Shown here: positions 36,248 to 45,115 of the stretch, in pieces
Numbering within the stretch: the stretch's first letter is position 1
Layout: every line of letters starts with the position of its first letter
Assembly: GCA_002753185.1 (NCBI GenBank)
Contig: PDZX01000004.1
Location: 56,143-120,142 of the forward strand
DNA from: Magnetococcales bacterium WMHbin3
Lineage (GTDB): Bacteria; Pseudomonadota; Magnetococcia; Magnetococcales; Magnetaquicoccaceae
Length of the DNA stretch: 64,000 nucleotides
Direction of reading: 5' to 3'
Notes under the pieces: generated by a model
Told to the model about the DNA's origin: nothing
The model's database searches: none
What the model saw: only the letters and a program-made list of their open reading frames with translations
Translations under genes and position numbers: made by a program

Positions 36248-37426
36248 ATGGAGGATGTCGTCATCGTTGCCGCCGGCCGGACCGCCATCGGCAAATTCCT
36301 GGGCGCCTTGGCGGGAGTGCCCGCCAGCGAACTGGGCGCCGTGGTGATCCGCGGACTTCTGGACAAGAGCGGACTCAAACCGGACCAGATCGACGAGGTG
36401 ATCCTGGGTCAGGTGCTGACCGCCGGCGTCGGCCAGAATCCGGCCCGTCAGGCCACCCTGGCCGCCGGACTGCCGGTGACCACCCCGGCCATGACCATCA
36501 ACAAGGTCTGCGGCAGCGGACTCAAGGCGGTGGCCCTGGCGGCGCAAGCCATCAAATGCGGCGACGCGCGGGTCGTCATCGCGGGGGGCCAGGAGAACAT
36601 GAGCGCCGCCCCCCATTGCGTGCCCAACTCCCGCAACGGCACCAAAATGGGCGAATGGAAGCTGCAAGACACCATGATCAGCGACGGCCTCTGGGATGTC
36701 TTCAACGACTACCACATGGGCTGCACCGCAGAAAACATCGCCAAACAGTTCGAGTTCTCCCGCGTTGATCAGGATGCCTTCGCCGCCTCCTCCCAACAGA
36801 AGACCGAAGCGGCGCAAAAGTCCGGTCGCTTCAACGACGAAATCATCCCGGTGGAGATCAAGCAGCGCAAGCAACCCTCCACCTTTTGCACCACTGACGA
36901 ATTTCCCCGCGCCGGCACCACCGCCGAAAGCCTGGCCAAGATCCCGCCCGCCTTCGACAAGGCCGGCACCGTCTCCGCCGGCAACGCCTCCGGCATCAAC
37001 GACGGGGCCGCCGCCGTGGTCGTCATGGCCCGCTCCCTGGCCGAACAGCTCGGCCTCGAGATCATGGGCCGGGTGGTCGCCTACGCCAGCGCCGGCGTCG
37101 AACCCAAAATCATGGGAACCGGCCCCATCCCGGCGGTGCGCAAGTGCCTGGAAAAGGCCGGCTGGACCCACGAGCAACTCGAACTCATCGAGGCCAACGA
37201 GGCCTTCGCGTCCCAGGCCATGTCCGTCAACAAGGAACTGGGCTGGGACCTGAGCAAGGTCAACGTCAACGGCGGGGCCATCGCTCTGGGCCACCCCATC
37301 GGCGCCTCCGGGGCCAGGATCCTGGTCACGCTGTTGCACGAAATGAAAAAACGTAATCTCAAGAAAGGCCTGGCCACCTTGTGCATCGGTGGCGGCATGG
37401 GCGTGGCCCTGGCAGTGGAACGCTGA
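36248..37426 (+). CDS. phaA: Acetyl-CoA acetyltransferase (beta-ketothiolase)
   Basis: A 392-residue thiolase that condenses two acetyl-CoA into acetoacetyl-CoA, the first step of PHB synthesis. The acylated Cys is in [12 protein letters not shown] (near residue 88). The His and second Cys are in [13 protein letters not shown] and [13 protein letters not shown]. Family length is normal. AAGGAG is 9 bases before ATG 36248. phaB follows 34 bases downstream, confirming the PHA role over fatty acid degradation. Confidence 0.95.
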   Translation: MEDVVIVAAGRTAIGKFLGALAGVPASELGAVVIRGLLDKSGLKPDQIDEVILGQVLTAGVGQNPARQATLAAGLPVTTPAMTINKVCGSGLKAVALAAQAIKCGDARVVIAGGQENMSAAPHCVPNSRNGTKMGEWKLQDTMISDGLWDVFNDYHMGCTAENIAKQFEFSRVDQDAFAASSQQKTEAAQKSGRFNDEIIPVEIKQRKQPSTFCTTDEFPRAGTTAESLAKIPPAFDKAGTVSAGNASGINDGAAAVVVMARSLAEQLGLEIMGRVVAYASAGVEPKIMGTGPIPAVRKCLEKAGWTHEQLELIEANEAFASQAMSVNKELGWDLSKVNVNGGAIALGHPIGASGARILVTLLHEMKKRNLKKGLATLCIGGGMGVALAVER

Positions 37427-37460
37427 TCGCGATCACCAATTCTTAAGGAGAATTCTAGAC

Positions 37461-38207
37461 ATGAGCAAAAGAATCGCTTTGGTCACCGGCGGTCCCGGCG
37501 GGATCGGCTCGGCAATCTGCACCACCCTGAGCCGGAAAGGGTATCAGGTGGTCGCCACCTGCGCCCCGGTCTTCGAATGCCCCAACCTGGATCAGTGGAA
37601 GCAAGACATGCATGACGCCGGCGTGGACATCAAGGTCTACGAGGCGGACGTCGCCGACTTCGAATCCTGCAAGCAGGCCGTGGAGAAAATCGAAAGCGAA
37701 GTCGGCCCCATCGATGTCCTGGTCAACTGCGCCGGCATCACCCGCGACAGCGTCCTCAAGAAAATGACCCCGCAGCAGTGGAACGAAGTGCTGGGCGTCA
37801 ATCTGGACAGCGTCTTCAACATGACCCGCAACATCTTTCCCGGCATGGTGGACCGCGGTTTTGGCCGGGTCATCAACATCTCCTCCATCAACGGCCGCAA
37901 GGGCCAGTTCGGCCAGGCCAACTACTCCGCCGCCAAGGCCGGCATGCATGGCTTCACCATGGCCGTGGCCCAGGAGGGGATCCGCAAGGGGGTGACGGTC
38001 AATACCATCAGCCCCGGCTACGTGGCCACCGAAATGGTGAAGAAAATCCGCGAGGAGGTCTTGCAGACCATCATCGCCCAGATCCCGGCGGGCCGCCTGG
38101 CCGAACCCTCCGAGATCGCCCACGTGGTGGCCTTCCTGGCCTCCGAAGAGTCCGGCTTCATCACCGGCGCCAACATCGACATCAACGGCGGCCAGTTCAT
38201 CCACTGA
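37461..38207 (+). CDS. phaB: Acetoacetyl-CoA reductase
   Basis: A 248-residue NADPH-dependent short-chain dehydrogenase that makes (R)-3-hydroxybutyryl-CoA. The cofactor motif is VTGGPGGIGSAI at residues 8-19. The catalytic Ser is in INISSINGRKGQFGQANYSAAKAG (split here as ISSINGRKGQ and QANYSAAKAG), with Tyr and Lys in YSAAK. AAGGAG lies 10 bases before ATG 37461. Middle gene of phaA-phaB-phaR. Confidence 0.95.
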   Translation: MSKRIALVTGGPGGIGSAICTTLSRKGYQVVATCAPVFECPNLDQWKQDMHDAGVDIKVYEADVADFESCKQAVEKIESEVGPIDVLVNCAGITRDSVLKKMTPQQWNEVLGVNLDSVFNMTRNIFPGMVDRGFGRVINISSINGRKGQFGQANYSAAKAGMHGFTMAVAQEGIRKGVTVNTISPGYVATEMVKKIREEVLQTIIAQIPAGRLAEPSEIAHVVAFLASEESGFITGANIDINGGQFIH

Positions 38208-38247
38208 CCCCCGGCAACTTTGTTCGCGAGGGCTGGAGACGATCGTC

Positions 38248-38697
38248 ATGGACGAAACCCCGGTGCGCATCATCAAGAAATACGCCAACCGGCGTCTCTA
38301 CGACACCGAGCAGTCGGCCTACATCACCCTGGAGGGGGTGCAGGATCTGGTCATGGACCGCATCCCCTTCCAGGTGGTGGACAACCGCACCGGGGCCGAC
38401 CTCACCCGGCTGATCCTCCTCCAGATCATCAGCGAACAGGAGGACAAGGGCCATCCGGTCTTCGATACCGACGTTCTGCAAATGATCATCCGCTTCTACG
38501 GCGATGCCATGCAGGGCGCCCTCGGCGAATGGATGAAGCTCAGCCTGGATCTCTTCATGGACCAGAAGAGCCGTTTCCAGGCCTCCCCGGACCCCGTGGC
38601 CATGATCGCCGAAATGGGACGCCACAACCTGGATATCTGGAATTCCCTCCAGGAAGGTCTTTTCAGCATCTCCCTGAAGTCGGACGATCCGGCATGA
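38248..38697 (+). CDS. phaR: PHA synthesis repressor PhaR
   Basis: A 149-residue DNA- and PHB-binding repressor. The N-terminal PHB accumulation regulator domain starts VRIIKKYANRRLYDTEQSAY and continues DLVMDRIPFQVVDNRTGADLT. The C-terminal region (DTDVLQMIIRFYGDAMQGAL) binds polymer. PhaR represses phasin genes until PHB granules titrate it off the DNA. A palindrome over the phasin promoter 40 bases downstream of this gene is the expected operator. GGAG precedes ATG 38248. Confidence 0.93.
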   Translation: MDETPVRIIKKYANRRLYDTEQSAYITLEGVQDLVMDRIPFQVVDNRTGADLTRLILLQIISEQEDKGHPVFDTDVLQMIIRFYGDAMQGALGEWMKLSLDLFMDQKSRFQASPDPVAMIAEMGRHNLDIWNSLQEGLFSISLKSDDPA

Positions 38698-38741
38698 ACG
38701 CCGGCTTGCTGAATTTTTTTAACGGTTCAGCAAAAAAAGAT

Positions 38742-38770
38742 TTGACACACACAAACGGTTCCATTATGCT
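38742..38770 (+). promoter_or_regulatory. Sigma70 promoter of the phasin gene
   Basis: TTGACA (38742-38747), 17 bases, TATGCT (38765-38770). This is the best promoter match in the window. Initiation would fall near 38777, inside the palindrome listed next, giving a leader of about 60 bases. Confidence 0.85.
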
Positions 38771-38799
38771 GCAGTGCAACATATTGCAATGCAGCATAA
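38764..38799. promoter_or_regulatory. Probable PhaR operator (inverted repeat)
   Basis: Arms TTATGCTGCAGTGCAA (38764-38779) and TTGCAATGCAGCATAA (38784-38799) match as inverted repeats at 15 of 16 positions, with CATA between. The site covers the -10 and the start point, ideal for repression. TGC/GCA-rich palindromes are the known type of PhaR target in Paracoccus and Rhodobacter. phaR is the neighbouring gene. Confidence 0.8.
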
Positions 38800-38835
38800 A
38801 AAAGCCAAGCGCCCTTAACCGAAAGGACCCAGACC

Positions 38836-39195
38836 ATGGACAATAATAAGGTTGCCGAACGTATGACGGAATTGACCAAGAAGATGATGGACTCGATCTC
38901 CGATCTGCAAAAAATCAACGACCGCACCGTGCAGGAGTTGACCAAACAGCAGTTGGAGGCGGCGGAAGGGTTCATCACCGCAGGCGCCAAGCAGCTCAAG
39001 GAGCTCAGCTCGGCCAAGACCGTCCAGGAAGCGGTCGCCACCCAGGCCGATATCGCGACCAATCTCGGCAAGATGATGGTGGACAACGCCAAACGTACGA
39101 TGGATGTCCTGACCCAGGGACAAAACGAGCTGAAGGAATTGATCGAAAAGAACATCTCCAGGCTCGTGGAAGAAGCCAAGGCCGGTTTGGAATAA
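38836..39195 (+). CDS. phaP: Phasin (PHA granule-coating protein)
   Basis: A 119-residue, fully helical protein with heptad-like spacing and no cysteine or tryptophan. The phasin_2 pattern is visible in NDRTVQELTKQQLEAAEGFI and AVATQADIATNLGKMMVDNA. Phasins coat PHA granules and set their number and size. It has its own promoter and operator (38742-38799), so it is expressed separately from phaABR and induced once granules form. An AAAGG ribosome site precedes ATG 38836. Confidence 0.9.
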   Translation: MDNNKVAERMTELTKKMMDSISDLQKINDRTVQELTKQQLEAAEGFITAGAKQLKELSSAKTVQEAVATQADIATNLGKMMVDNAKRTMDVLTQGQNELKELIEKNISRLVEEAKAGLE

Positions 39196-39225
39196 CGTCC
39201 TCGTTTCCAGGCTGGTTGCGGGACG

Positions 39226-39248
39226 ACCTCCCCGTTCACGAGGGAGGT
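39226..39248 (+). other. Hairpin between phasin and phaE
   Basis: Perfect arms ACCTCCC (39226-39232) and GGGAGGT (39242-39248) around a 9-base loop. There is no T-run, so it is not a clean terminator. It may stabilise the abundant phasin message or attenuate read-through into phaE. Confidence 0.35.
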
Positions 39249-39339
39249 GGGAAAACTGTCCCGTTGCAACGGCGCAGGGACGCGCCGTCCAATTCAAGAC
39301 ATCCGGCCCCACGTCGGGCCAATATCGAGGAGTTGCCAC

Positions 39340-40551
39340 ATGGACAACAATCCATATTCCACTGACTGGATGGCCGGGTGGAGCGATCTCCAACGCAAAA
39401 TCTGGGACGACTGGTCGGAGGTGACACAGACCTCCTGGGCGAAGAGCTTTCCGGCGGACAATCCGATGGAATTCTTCCGCGAGGGGATGAGCCGTTGGCA
39501 GGGGATGTTCCCGTCCAGCCAGCCCACCCCCGAGTCCATGGCGATGCGGCATGCCATGTCGTCGATGGAGAGCTTTTTGCGCATGGGGCGGGAGGTGTTC
39601 AAGGCCTTCCAGAGTGCCCAGGAGGGCGCTAAGCCCGGCGCCGAATGGACCGCGCAGTTGGATCGGGTGATTCAGGGCGCCAAGGAGATGTTCGCCAAGG
39701 CCTCCATGCCGTCGTGGCCGGGCGTGCCGGGCAATACGGATGATCTGTCCGTGCTGTGGAATCGCCCGATGAAGGCGTGGGGTGATTTTCTCTCCAACAA
39801 TCCGGCCTTTGCCAACGACACGATGCGCGCCCTGCTCTCCGGCAAATCCGTTGAGGAGCAGATGGCCCGTTTTCTGTCGGCCCCCGGTCTGGGCTTCTTC
39901 CGTGAGCGGCAGGAGAAGATGCAGGAGGGGATGCGGCTGGGCATGGAGTATCGCAAGGCCCTGGAGGAGTTTCAGGTTTTCATGAGCAAGTCCAACGGCA
40001 CCGCCTTGGACCTGTTGCACAAGAAGCTTCTGGAAATGGCCGCCGAGGGCAAGGCGCTGGAGACGATGCGCGATCTGTACATCCTGTGGGTGGATTGCAG
40101 CGAGGAGGCCAATGCCCGGGCGGTGACCAGCAAGGAGTTCAACGAGCTGAACACGCATCTGATGAATGGGCTGATGCGGGTACGGCGGCACATGAACGAG
40201 ACGGTGGACAATGCGCTGTCGCTGATGAACATGCCGACGCGGCGCGAGTTGGACAGCGCCTACCAGCAGATCGCCACCCTGAAGCAGCGGCTACGGGCGC
40301 TGGAGGACGAAGTTCAGGCATTGCGCAACCGGGATGCGAGCGCGGACATCAACACCTTGCGCGACGACATGGAGAAGCTGGGGGTGCGGCGTCTGCGGGA
40401 AGAAGTGGCGGAATTGCGGAAACAGTTCCAGGAGTCGCTGCATGCCGCCCCGGTGGAGAGCGCGCCGGAGGCCGCGTCGCCGGACAAGCCCGCCATCAAG
40501 AGGCCGGTACGGGTGGCCGGCAAGCCTGGTCCCGCTCAGAAAGGAGAATAA
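39340..40551 (+). CDS. phaE: PHA synthase class III subunit PhaE
   Basis: The 403-residue partner subunit that activates PhaC in class III synthases. It is Trp-rich at the N terminus (WMAGWSDLQRKIWDDW). It has the family helices FQVFMSKSNGTALDLL, WVDCSEEANARAV and TRRELDSAYQQIATLK, and a C-terminal coiled coil followed by a basic Pro/Ala tail. GAGGAG lies 8 bases before ATG 39340. phaC begins 3 bases after its stop, so the pair is co-translated. Confidence 0.93.
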   Translation: MDNNPYSTDWMAGWSDLQRKIWDDWSEVTQTSWAKSFPADNPMEFFREGMSRWQGMFPSSQPTPESMAMRHAMSSMESFLRMGREVFKAFQSAQEGAKPGAEWTAQLDRVIQGAKEMFAKASMPSWPGVPGNTDDLSVLWNRPMKAWGDFLSNNPAFANDTMRALLSGKSVEEQMARFLSAPGLGFFRERQEKMQEGMRLGMEYRKALEEFQVFMSKSNGTALDLLHKKLLEMAAEGKALETMRDLYILWVDCSEEANARAVTSKEFNELNTHLMNGLMRVRRHMNETVDNALSLMNMPTRRELDSAYQQIATLKQRLRALEDEVQALRNRDASADINTLRDDMEKLGVRRLREEVAELRKQFQESLHAAPVESAPEAASPDKPAIKRPVRVAGKPGPAQKGE

Positions 40552-40554
40552 TCC

Positions 40555-41619
40555 ATGTTTCCGTTCGCCATCAATCCGGAGAAAGCGGTGGAGGAGTTGG
40601 CCCGCTTCAATCAGAAGCTGTCTGCGGGCGTCAAGACCTTCACCGAGGTAGGGCCGATCGAGTCCGGCGTGAGCGCCAAGGAGCCGGTCTATCGCGAGGA
40701 CAAGGTGACCTTGTACCATTACACGCCGCGTGTGGAAAAGCCGCACCGGGTGCCCATCCTGGTGGTGTATGCGCTGGTCAATCGTCCGTACATGGCCGAT
40801 CTTCAGGAGGATCGATCCATGATTCGGGGGTTGCTGGACGAGGGGATGGATGTCTATCTCATCGACTGGGGCTATCCGGACGCATCGGATCGTTATCTGG
40901 GTCTGGACGATTACATCAACGGCTACATCAAGCGGTGCGTGGATTTCATCCGCAACCGGCACGACATTTACCGGGTCAATCTGCTGGGGATTTGTCAGGG
41001 TGGGACGTTTTCCATTTGTTTCAGCGCGTTGCATCCGGACCGGGTACGCAATCTGGTGACCATGGTCACGCCGGTGGATTTTCACACCCCGGACAATCTG
41101 TTGAGTTTGTGGGCCAGGAATGTGGACATCGACCTGTTGGTGGACACCATGGGCAACATTCCGGGGGATATGTTGAATCTGACCTTTCTGTCCATGAACC
41201 CGTTTCGTCTGACGGGTCAGAAGTATCTGGACATGGTGGATCTGTTGGACGAGCCGGTGAAGTTGAAGAACTTCCTGCGCATGGAGAAATGGATCTTCGA
41301 TTCGCCGGACCAGGCCGGGGAGGCATTTCGTCAATTTCTCAAGGATTTCTTCCAGAGGAACGGTTTGATCAAGGGTGTGGTGCGGATCGGCGAGCAGCGG
41401 GTGGAGTTGTCCAATATCACCATGCCGGTGTTGAACGTCTACGCCACCAAGGATCATCTGGTCCCGCCCGACGCTTCCAGGGCACTGAAAAACTACATCG
41501 GCAGCAGCGACTACAAGGAAGTGGCCTTCAATGGGGGTCACATCGGGGTGTATGTCAGCGGCCGTTCCCAGCAGGAGATCCCGCCCGCCATCGCCAACTG
41601 GCTCAAGGAGCGCGGTTGA
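40555..41619 (+). CDS. phaC: PHA synthase class III subunit PhaC
   Basis: The 354-residue catalytic subunit that polymerises 3-hydroxyacyl-CoA into PHA. The lipase-like box is LLGICQGGTFSI with nucleophile Cys147. The catalytic Asp is in ATKDHLVPPD and His in NGGHIGVYVSG. The length fits class III (about 355) rather than class I (about 590). AAGGAG precedes ATG 40555. Its 3' end and terminator are partly duplicated at 42.2-42.3 kb. Confidence 0.96.
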   Translation: MFPFAINPEKAVEELARFNQKLSAGVKTFTEVGPIESGVSAKEPVYREDKVTLYHYTPRVEKPHRVPILVVYALVNRPYMADLQEDRSMIRGLLDEGMDVYLIDWGYPDASDRYLGLDDYINGYIKRCVDFIRNRHDIYRVNLLGICQGGTFSICFSALHPDRVRNLVTMVTPVDFHTPDNLLSLWARNVDIDLLVDTMGNIPGDMLNLTFLSMNPFRLTGQKYLDMVDLLDEPVKLKNFLRMEKWIFDSPDQAGEAFRQFLKDFFQRNGLIKGVVRIGEQRVELSNITMPVLNVYATKDHLVPPDASRALKNYIGSSDYKEVAFNGGHIGVYVSGRSQQEIPPAIANWLKERG

Positions 41620-41644
41620 CGAATCATCCGGCGCAATAGACGAA

Positions 41645-42082
41645 TCATTCCATCCGGGGGAGCGATCCCCCGGATTTTTTTTCCTGAATGTGAGGTGACG
41701 GCGTCTGCAGGGTCGGGACGGGCATGCGCATTTCCTGGGCGACCGGGAGTTGCGGTGGAGGTTGGTTGTTCCGCATCAGCGCGAACATGGCCCCGATGAT
41801 CAACGCGGTCTGGGCCGCGAACATGCCCGCCGTCCATTTGATGGTGTCGGCCTTGGCGGTTTCGATCTTGGCGTCCATTTTGACTTCCAATTCCTTGATA
41901 TCCCGCTCCAGGCGCAAGATATCTCCCTTCGTGGCCAGTTCCTTGAGCCGGGACTCTTCCACGTTTTGGAGAACAACCGAAAGCGCTTCCGCCTGCGCTT
42001 CCGCATGAGCAGGGGGAATGCCAGCCGTTTCCAGCTTTTTCACAAAGGCCAACGTGTCAAACGGGATGGCAATGGTGGTCAT
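41645..42082 (-). CDS. DUF1640 coiled-coil membrane protein
   Basis: A 145-residue protein that starts IAIPFDTLAFVKKLETAGIP and continues AHAEAQAEALS, the DUF1640 (CCDC90-like) signature. A coiled coil (residues about 45-85) is followed by one membrane helix (WTAGMFAAQTALIIGAMFAL) and a Pro-rich tail. Function is unknown. The last ten codons (KSGGSLPRME) are the complement of the phaC terminator hairpin, so the original C terminus was probably elsewhere. It occupies the first interval of the duplicated segment. Confidence 0.8.
   Translation of the reverse strand: MTTIAIPFDTLAFVKKLETAGIPPAHAEAQAEALSVVLQNVEESRLKELATKGDILRLERDIKELEVKMDAKIETAKADTIKWTAGMFAAQTALIIGAMFALMRNNQPPPQLPVAQEMRMPVPTLQTPSPHIQEKKSGGSLPRME
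41652..41682 (+). terminator. Intrinsic terminator of phaEC
   Basis: ATCCGGGGG (41652-41660), loop AGCGAT, CCCCCGGAT (41667-41675), then eight T from 41675. A near-identical copy stands at 42294-42323. The convergent DUF1640 reading frame runs through this hairpin. Confidence 0.92.
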
Positions 42083-42176
42083 GAGGCGTCCTCCCTGGCA
42101 AGCGGTACAACAACGTCAAGGCATTTTATCCGATCCGGGCCAACGTCGTCCAAGAGAATCTCAGGTAATAGCGACA

Positions 42177-42235
42177 TGGCGCGTTTGGTGACCGCCTCCT
42201 GGAAAAATCCAACTCCCGCAAGAACGGATTGCCCG
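42177..42235 (-). pseudogene. Remnant of transketolase 3' end
   Basis: The sequence here matches the real tkt 3' end at about 43090-43153, including 21 identical bases (GCGCGTTTGGTGACCGCCTCC). In the minus frame it still reads EAVTKRAMSLL, against [11 protein letters not shown] in transketolase. It has no upstream gene body. It ends where the phaC-like remnant begins. Confidence 0.75.
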
Positions 42236-42266
42236 GAGAAGATCCCGCCCGTCATCGCCAATTGGC
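42236..42266 (+). pseudogene. Remnant of phaC 3' end
   Basis: This stretch (GATCCCGCCCGTCATCGCCA and onward to ATTGGC) matches phaC codons near 41576-41602 with two synonymous-type changes. It is followed by a diverged spacer and the duplicated terminator. It has no gene body upstream, because the tkt remnant is joined directly to it. Confidence 0.7.
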
Positions 42267-42293
42267 GAAATGGGCATGGTTGGATCGAGTACG

Positions 42294-42323
42294 ATCCGGG
42301 GGAGCGATCCCCCGGATTTTTTT
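42294..42323 (+). terminator. Duplicate of the phaC terminator
   Basis: ATCCGGGGG (42294-42302), AGCGAT loop, CCCCCGGAT (42309-42317), then seven T. It is identical in stem and loop to 41652-41675. It now stands between the remnants and the convergent gene ending at 42340, which it may still terminate weakly. Confidence 0.8.
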
Positions 42324-42339
42324 CGACATCCGTACCCGG

Positions 42340-43035
42340 TTATCTGGGCCGGCCAAAGGTGAACGACTGCCCTTCGGCGTTCGTCACCGTGGTGGAATGG
42401 CTCTCCACGCCGCCGCTCGTGTTTACGGTCGTGGATCCCGCCACGGTGGCGTTCCCGCCCCCGGAGGTCGTCACATCGGCTGCGGTCGTGACGGTGGTGC
42501 CGGAGTCGCTGCTCGTCACGGTGATGCTCCCATCCACCGCCACGCTGCCTCCGTTCGGCCCGGTGATGGTCACGCTTCCGGATAGCACATCCTCCTCCTC
42601 CCCGTCGAGCGCGATACCTTCGCCGTGAATGGTGATCTCCTGGCCTGCCGATCCGGCGAGCGTGGTGTCGGAAGTGATGAGGGTCTCCCCGGTGAACGGG
42701 TCGGTGAACATGGAAGCATCGGTGCTCGAGGTGAACGTGATGGACTCTTCCCCCAGCCCGATGGTCAGGGAGGAGTCGCCTTCGATCGTCACCGTGGTCA
42801 ATCCCACCTCCGCAACCACGTCGCTTTGCACCGTGTATTCGGTTCCGGCAAGCCCGGTCCCCGTTTCATCGATATCGACCAGAACGATCTCCTGAACCGG
42901 CTCCTCCAGTTCCGTCGGGAGCGGTACCGAATCGGCCAGGGCCGATGCCGTCCCCCCACCCAGAACCGCAGGCGCGATCCGGTCCTCGAGCCGCTCCCCG
43001 CGACCGGAAACTTTCCTCTTCTCGTGATGGATCAT
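42340..43035 (-). CDS. Ser/Thr/Gly-rich beta-repeat protein with LEDRIAPA motif
   Basis: A 231-residue acidic protein. After a basic start (IHHEKRKVSGRGERLEDRIA) comes PAVLGG. This resembles the N-terminal 'LEDRxxPA/LEPR-XLL' motif of surface or secreted proteins in planctomycetes and other bacteria. The rest is Thr/Ser/Val/Gly-rich with repeating beta-strand-like units (SGSVTITGPNGGSVAVDGSI, VTTSGGGNATVAGST). No hydrophobic signal is seen. GGGGGGAG just upstream supports ATG 43035. Export and surface location are inference. It occupies the second interval of the duplicated segment. Confidence 0.6.
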   Translation of the reverse strand: MIHHEKRKVSGRGERLEDRIAPAVLGGGTASALADSVPLPTELEEPVQEIVLVDIDETGTGLAGTEYTVQSDVVAEVGLTTVTIEGDSSLTIGLGEESITFTSSTDASMFTDPFTGETLITSDTTLAGSAGQEITIHGEGIALDGEEEDVLSGSVTITGPNGGSVAVDGSITVTSSDSGTTVTTAADVTTSGGGNATVAGSTTVNTSGGVESHSTTVTNAEGQSFTFGRPR

Positions 43036-43074
43036 CTCTCCCCCCCTCGCGCAATGATTCATGAATGGTCTTTT

Positions 43075-45018
43075 TCAGTCCAACAGCGCCAGCGCGCGTT
43101 TGGTGACCGCCTCCACGGAGAATCCCAACTCCCGCAACACCACATTGCCCGGAGCGGAGGCGCCGAAACGATCCAAGGCGACCACCTCGCCACCATCCCC
43201 AACCCAGCGATGCCAGCCCAGGGAGGAGCCGGCCTCGATGGCCAGACGTTTCCTGACCCCCGGCGGCAGGATCGCTTCCCGATAGGCCAAGGGCTGCTTG
43301 AGGAACAGCTCCCAGGACGGCATGGAGATCACCCTGGCCGACCGCCCGGAGCGGGCCAACGCCTCGCGAACCGCCAACGCCAGATGCACCTCGCTGCCGG
43401 TGGCCAGCAACAACAACTCCGGGGTCTCCTCCCCACCCGCCACCACGTAGGCCCCGCGCGCCACCCCGTCGGGATTGGCGGGCAAAATGGGCAGGTTCTG
43501 CCGTGACAGGATCAACGCTAACGGACCCGAACCGGCCACGGCCAGCCGCCAGGCGGCCACCGTCTCGTTGGCGTCCGCCGGTCGCAATACCGTCAAACCG
43601 GGCAATGCCCGCAAACCCGCCAACTGCTCGATGGGCTGATGGGTCGGTCCATCCTCGCCCACCGCCACGCTGTCATGCGTCAATACGTAGATCACCCGTG
43701 TCCCCATCAACGCGGAGAGTCGCATGGCCCCGCGCAGATAGTCGGCGAACACCAGGAACGTGGCGCAATACGGGATGAACCCCCCATGCAGGGCCATGCC
43801 ATTGACTGCGGCAGCCATGGCATGTTCCCGCACCCCGAAATGCAGATTGCGCTCTCCGCCATTTTTGATGGCGGTGTTGTTGGAAGGGGCCAGATCCGCC
43901 GAACCGCCGATCAGGGCCGGCAAATCCCCGGCCAGGGCATTGATGGCCTGACCCGACACCACCCGTGTGGCCAAGGGCTTGTCGGCGGCAAAGGTCAGCG
44001 CCGTCAGGGAGCGATCCCAGCCCGGCGGCAGCTCCCCGGCCAGACGGGCATGCAGCTGCGCGGCCCGTTCCAGACCGGCCATGCGGGACTCCCACTCCCG
44101 CACCCACTCCCCTCCACGCCTGGCCAGATCGGAAAAATGTTTCCGCACCTCCACCGGGACGTGGAAGGTCTCGGCGGGCCATTGAAAAAAGGCCCGCGTG
44201 GCCGCCATGTGTTTGCCCAGCGGCGCGCCATGCACCGCCTCGCTGCCGGCCACCGGCGAACCGAAACCAATGGTGGTATGCACCCGAATCAGGGATGGCC
44301 GTTCGCTTTCGGCGCGCGCCGCCTCGATGGCGCCCGCGATCACCTCCAGATCCTCGCCATTCTCCACGTACACGGTGTGCCAGCCTTGTGCGCGGAAACG
44401 GGCTTCCACGTTTTCGGTAAAGGCCAGCTCGGTGCTCCCCTCGATGGAGATGCGATTGTCATCGTACAGGACGATCAGCTTGCCCAGGCGCAGATGACCC
44501 GCCAACGAGGCCGCCTCGCTGGCCACCCCCTCCATGAGGTCCCCGTCCGAAACCATGGCGTACACATGATGATCCACCACCGGCGCGCCGCTTGCGGGAT
44601 TGAACTCCCGCGCCAGATGTCGTTCGGCCATGGCCATGCCCACTGCCATGGACAAACCCTGGCCCAGGGGTCCGGTGGAGGTCTCCACGCCTGGGGTCAG
44701 GCCGTGTTCCGGGTGACCCGGCGTGCGGCTTTCCCACTGCCGGAACGCCTTCAACTCTTCCAGGCCCAGGCCGTATCCCCACAGATGCAACAAGGCATAC
44801 AACAAGGTCGAGCCATGGCCCGCCGACAGGATGAACCGGTCCCGGTTCGGCCAATGGGCATGGGCCGGGTCGTGGCGCAGGAAACGGCTCCACAGGACGT
44901 GGGCCATGGGGGCCGCCCCCAGGGGCAAGCCGGGATGACCGGAATTGGCCTGTTCCACCATGTCCGCAGCCAGCATGCGTATGGTGGTTACACACAGATT
45001 ATCCAGAGTTGGCTTCAT
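43075..45018 (-). CDS. tkt: Transketolase
   Basis: A 647-residue thiamine-diphosphate enzyme of the pentose phosphate pathway, moving two-carbon units between sugar phosphates. It shows [52 protein letters not shown], the thiamine-binding [14 protein letters not shown] and DDNRISIEG. The pyrimidine domain ([19 protein letters not shown]) and C-terminal domain are complete. Its 3' end is duplicated at 42.18-42.24 kb. It is divergent from the phosphoesterase gene. Confidence 0.96.
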   Translation of the reverse strand: MKPTLDNLCVTTIRMLAADMVEQANSGHPGLPLGAAPMAHVLWSRFLRHDPAHAHWPNRDRFILSAGHGSTLLYALLHLWGYGLGLEELKAFRQWESRTPGHPEHGLTPGVETSTGPLGQGLSMAVGMAMAERHLAREFNPASGAPVVDHHVYAMVSDGDLMEGVASEAASLAGHLRLGKLIVLYDDNRISIEGSTELAFTENVEARFRAQGWHTVYVENGEDLEVIAGAIEAARAESERPSLIRVHTTIGFGSPVAGSEAVHGAPLGKHMAATRAFFQWPAETFHVPVEVRKHFSDLARRGGEWVREWESRMAGLERAAQLHARLAGELPPGWDRSLTALTFAADKPLATRVVSGQAINALAGDLPALIGGSADLAPSNNTAIKNGGERNLHFGVREHAMAAAVNGMALHGGFIPYCATFLVFADYLRGAMRLSALMGTRVIYVLTHDSVAVGEDGPTHQPIEQLAGLRALPGLTVLRPADANETVAAWRLAVAGSGPLALILSRQNLPILPANPDGVARGAYVVAGGEETPELLLLATGSEVHLALAVREALARSGRSARVISMPSWELFLKQPLAYREAILPPGVRKRLAIEAGSSLGWHRWVGDGGEVVALDRFGASAPGNVVLRELGFSVEAVTKRALALLD

Positions 45019-45115
45019 GACGGATTCCCATTCGATGGAATGTTGACTTTACCCTCTCCTTGTAACATGAATGGATGGATCCACGAAACGGTACGAGAGA
45101 GGCGAGGCGGGAAAA

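Noticed and set aside
42079..42261. 60-codon minus-strand frame as a real gene
   Set aside because: Its readable part is the tkt 3' remnant (EAVTKRAMSLL); the rest is spacer and phaC remnant. Reported as pseudogene pieces.
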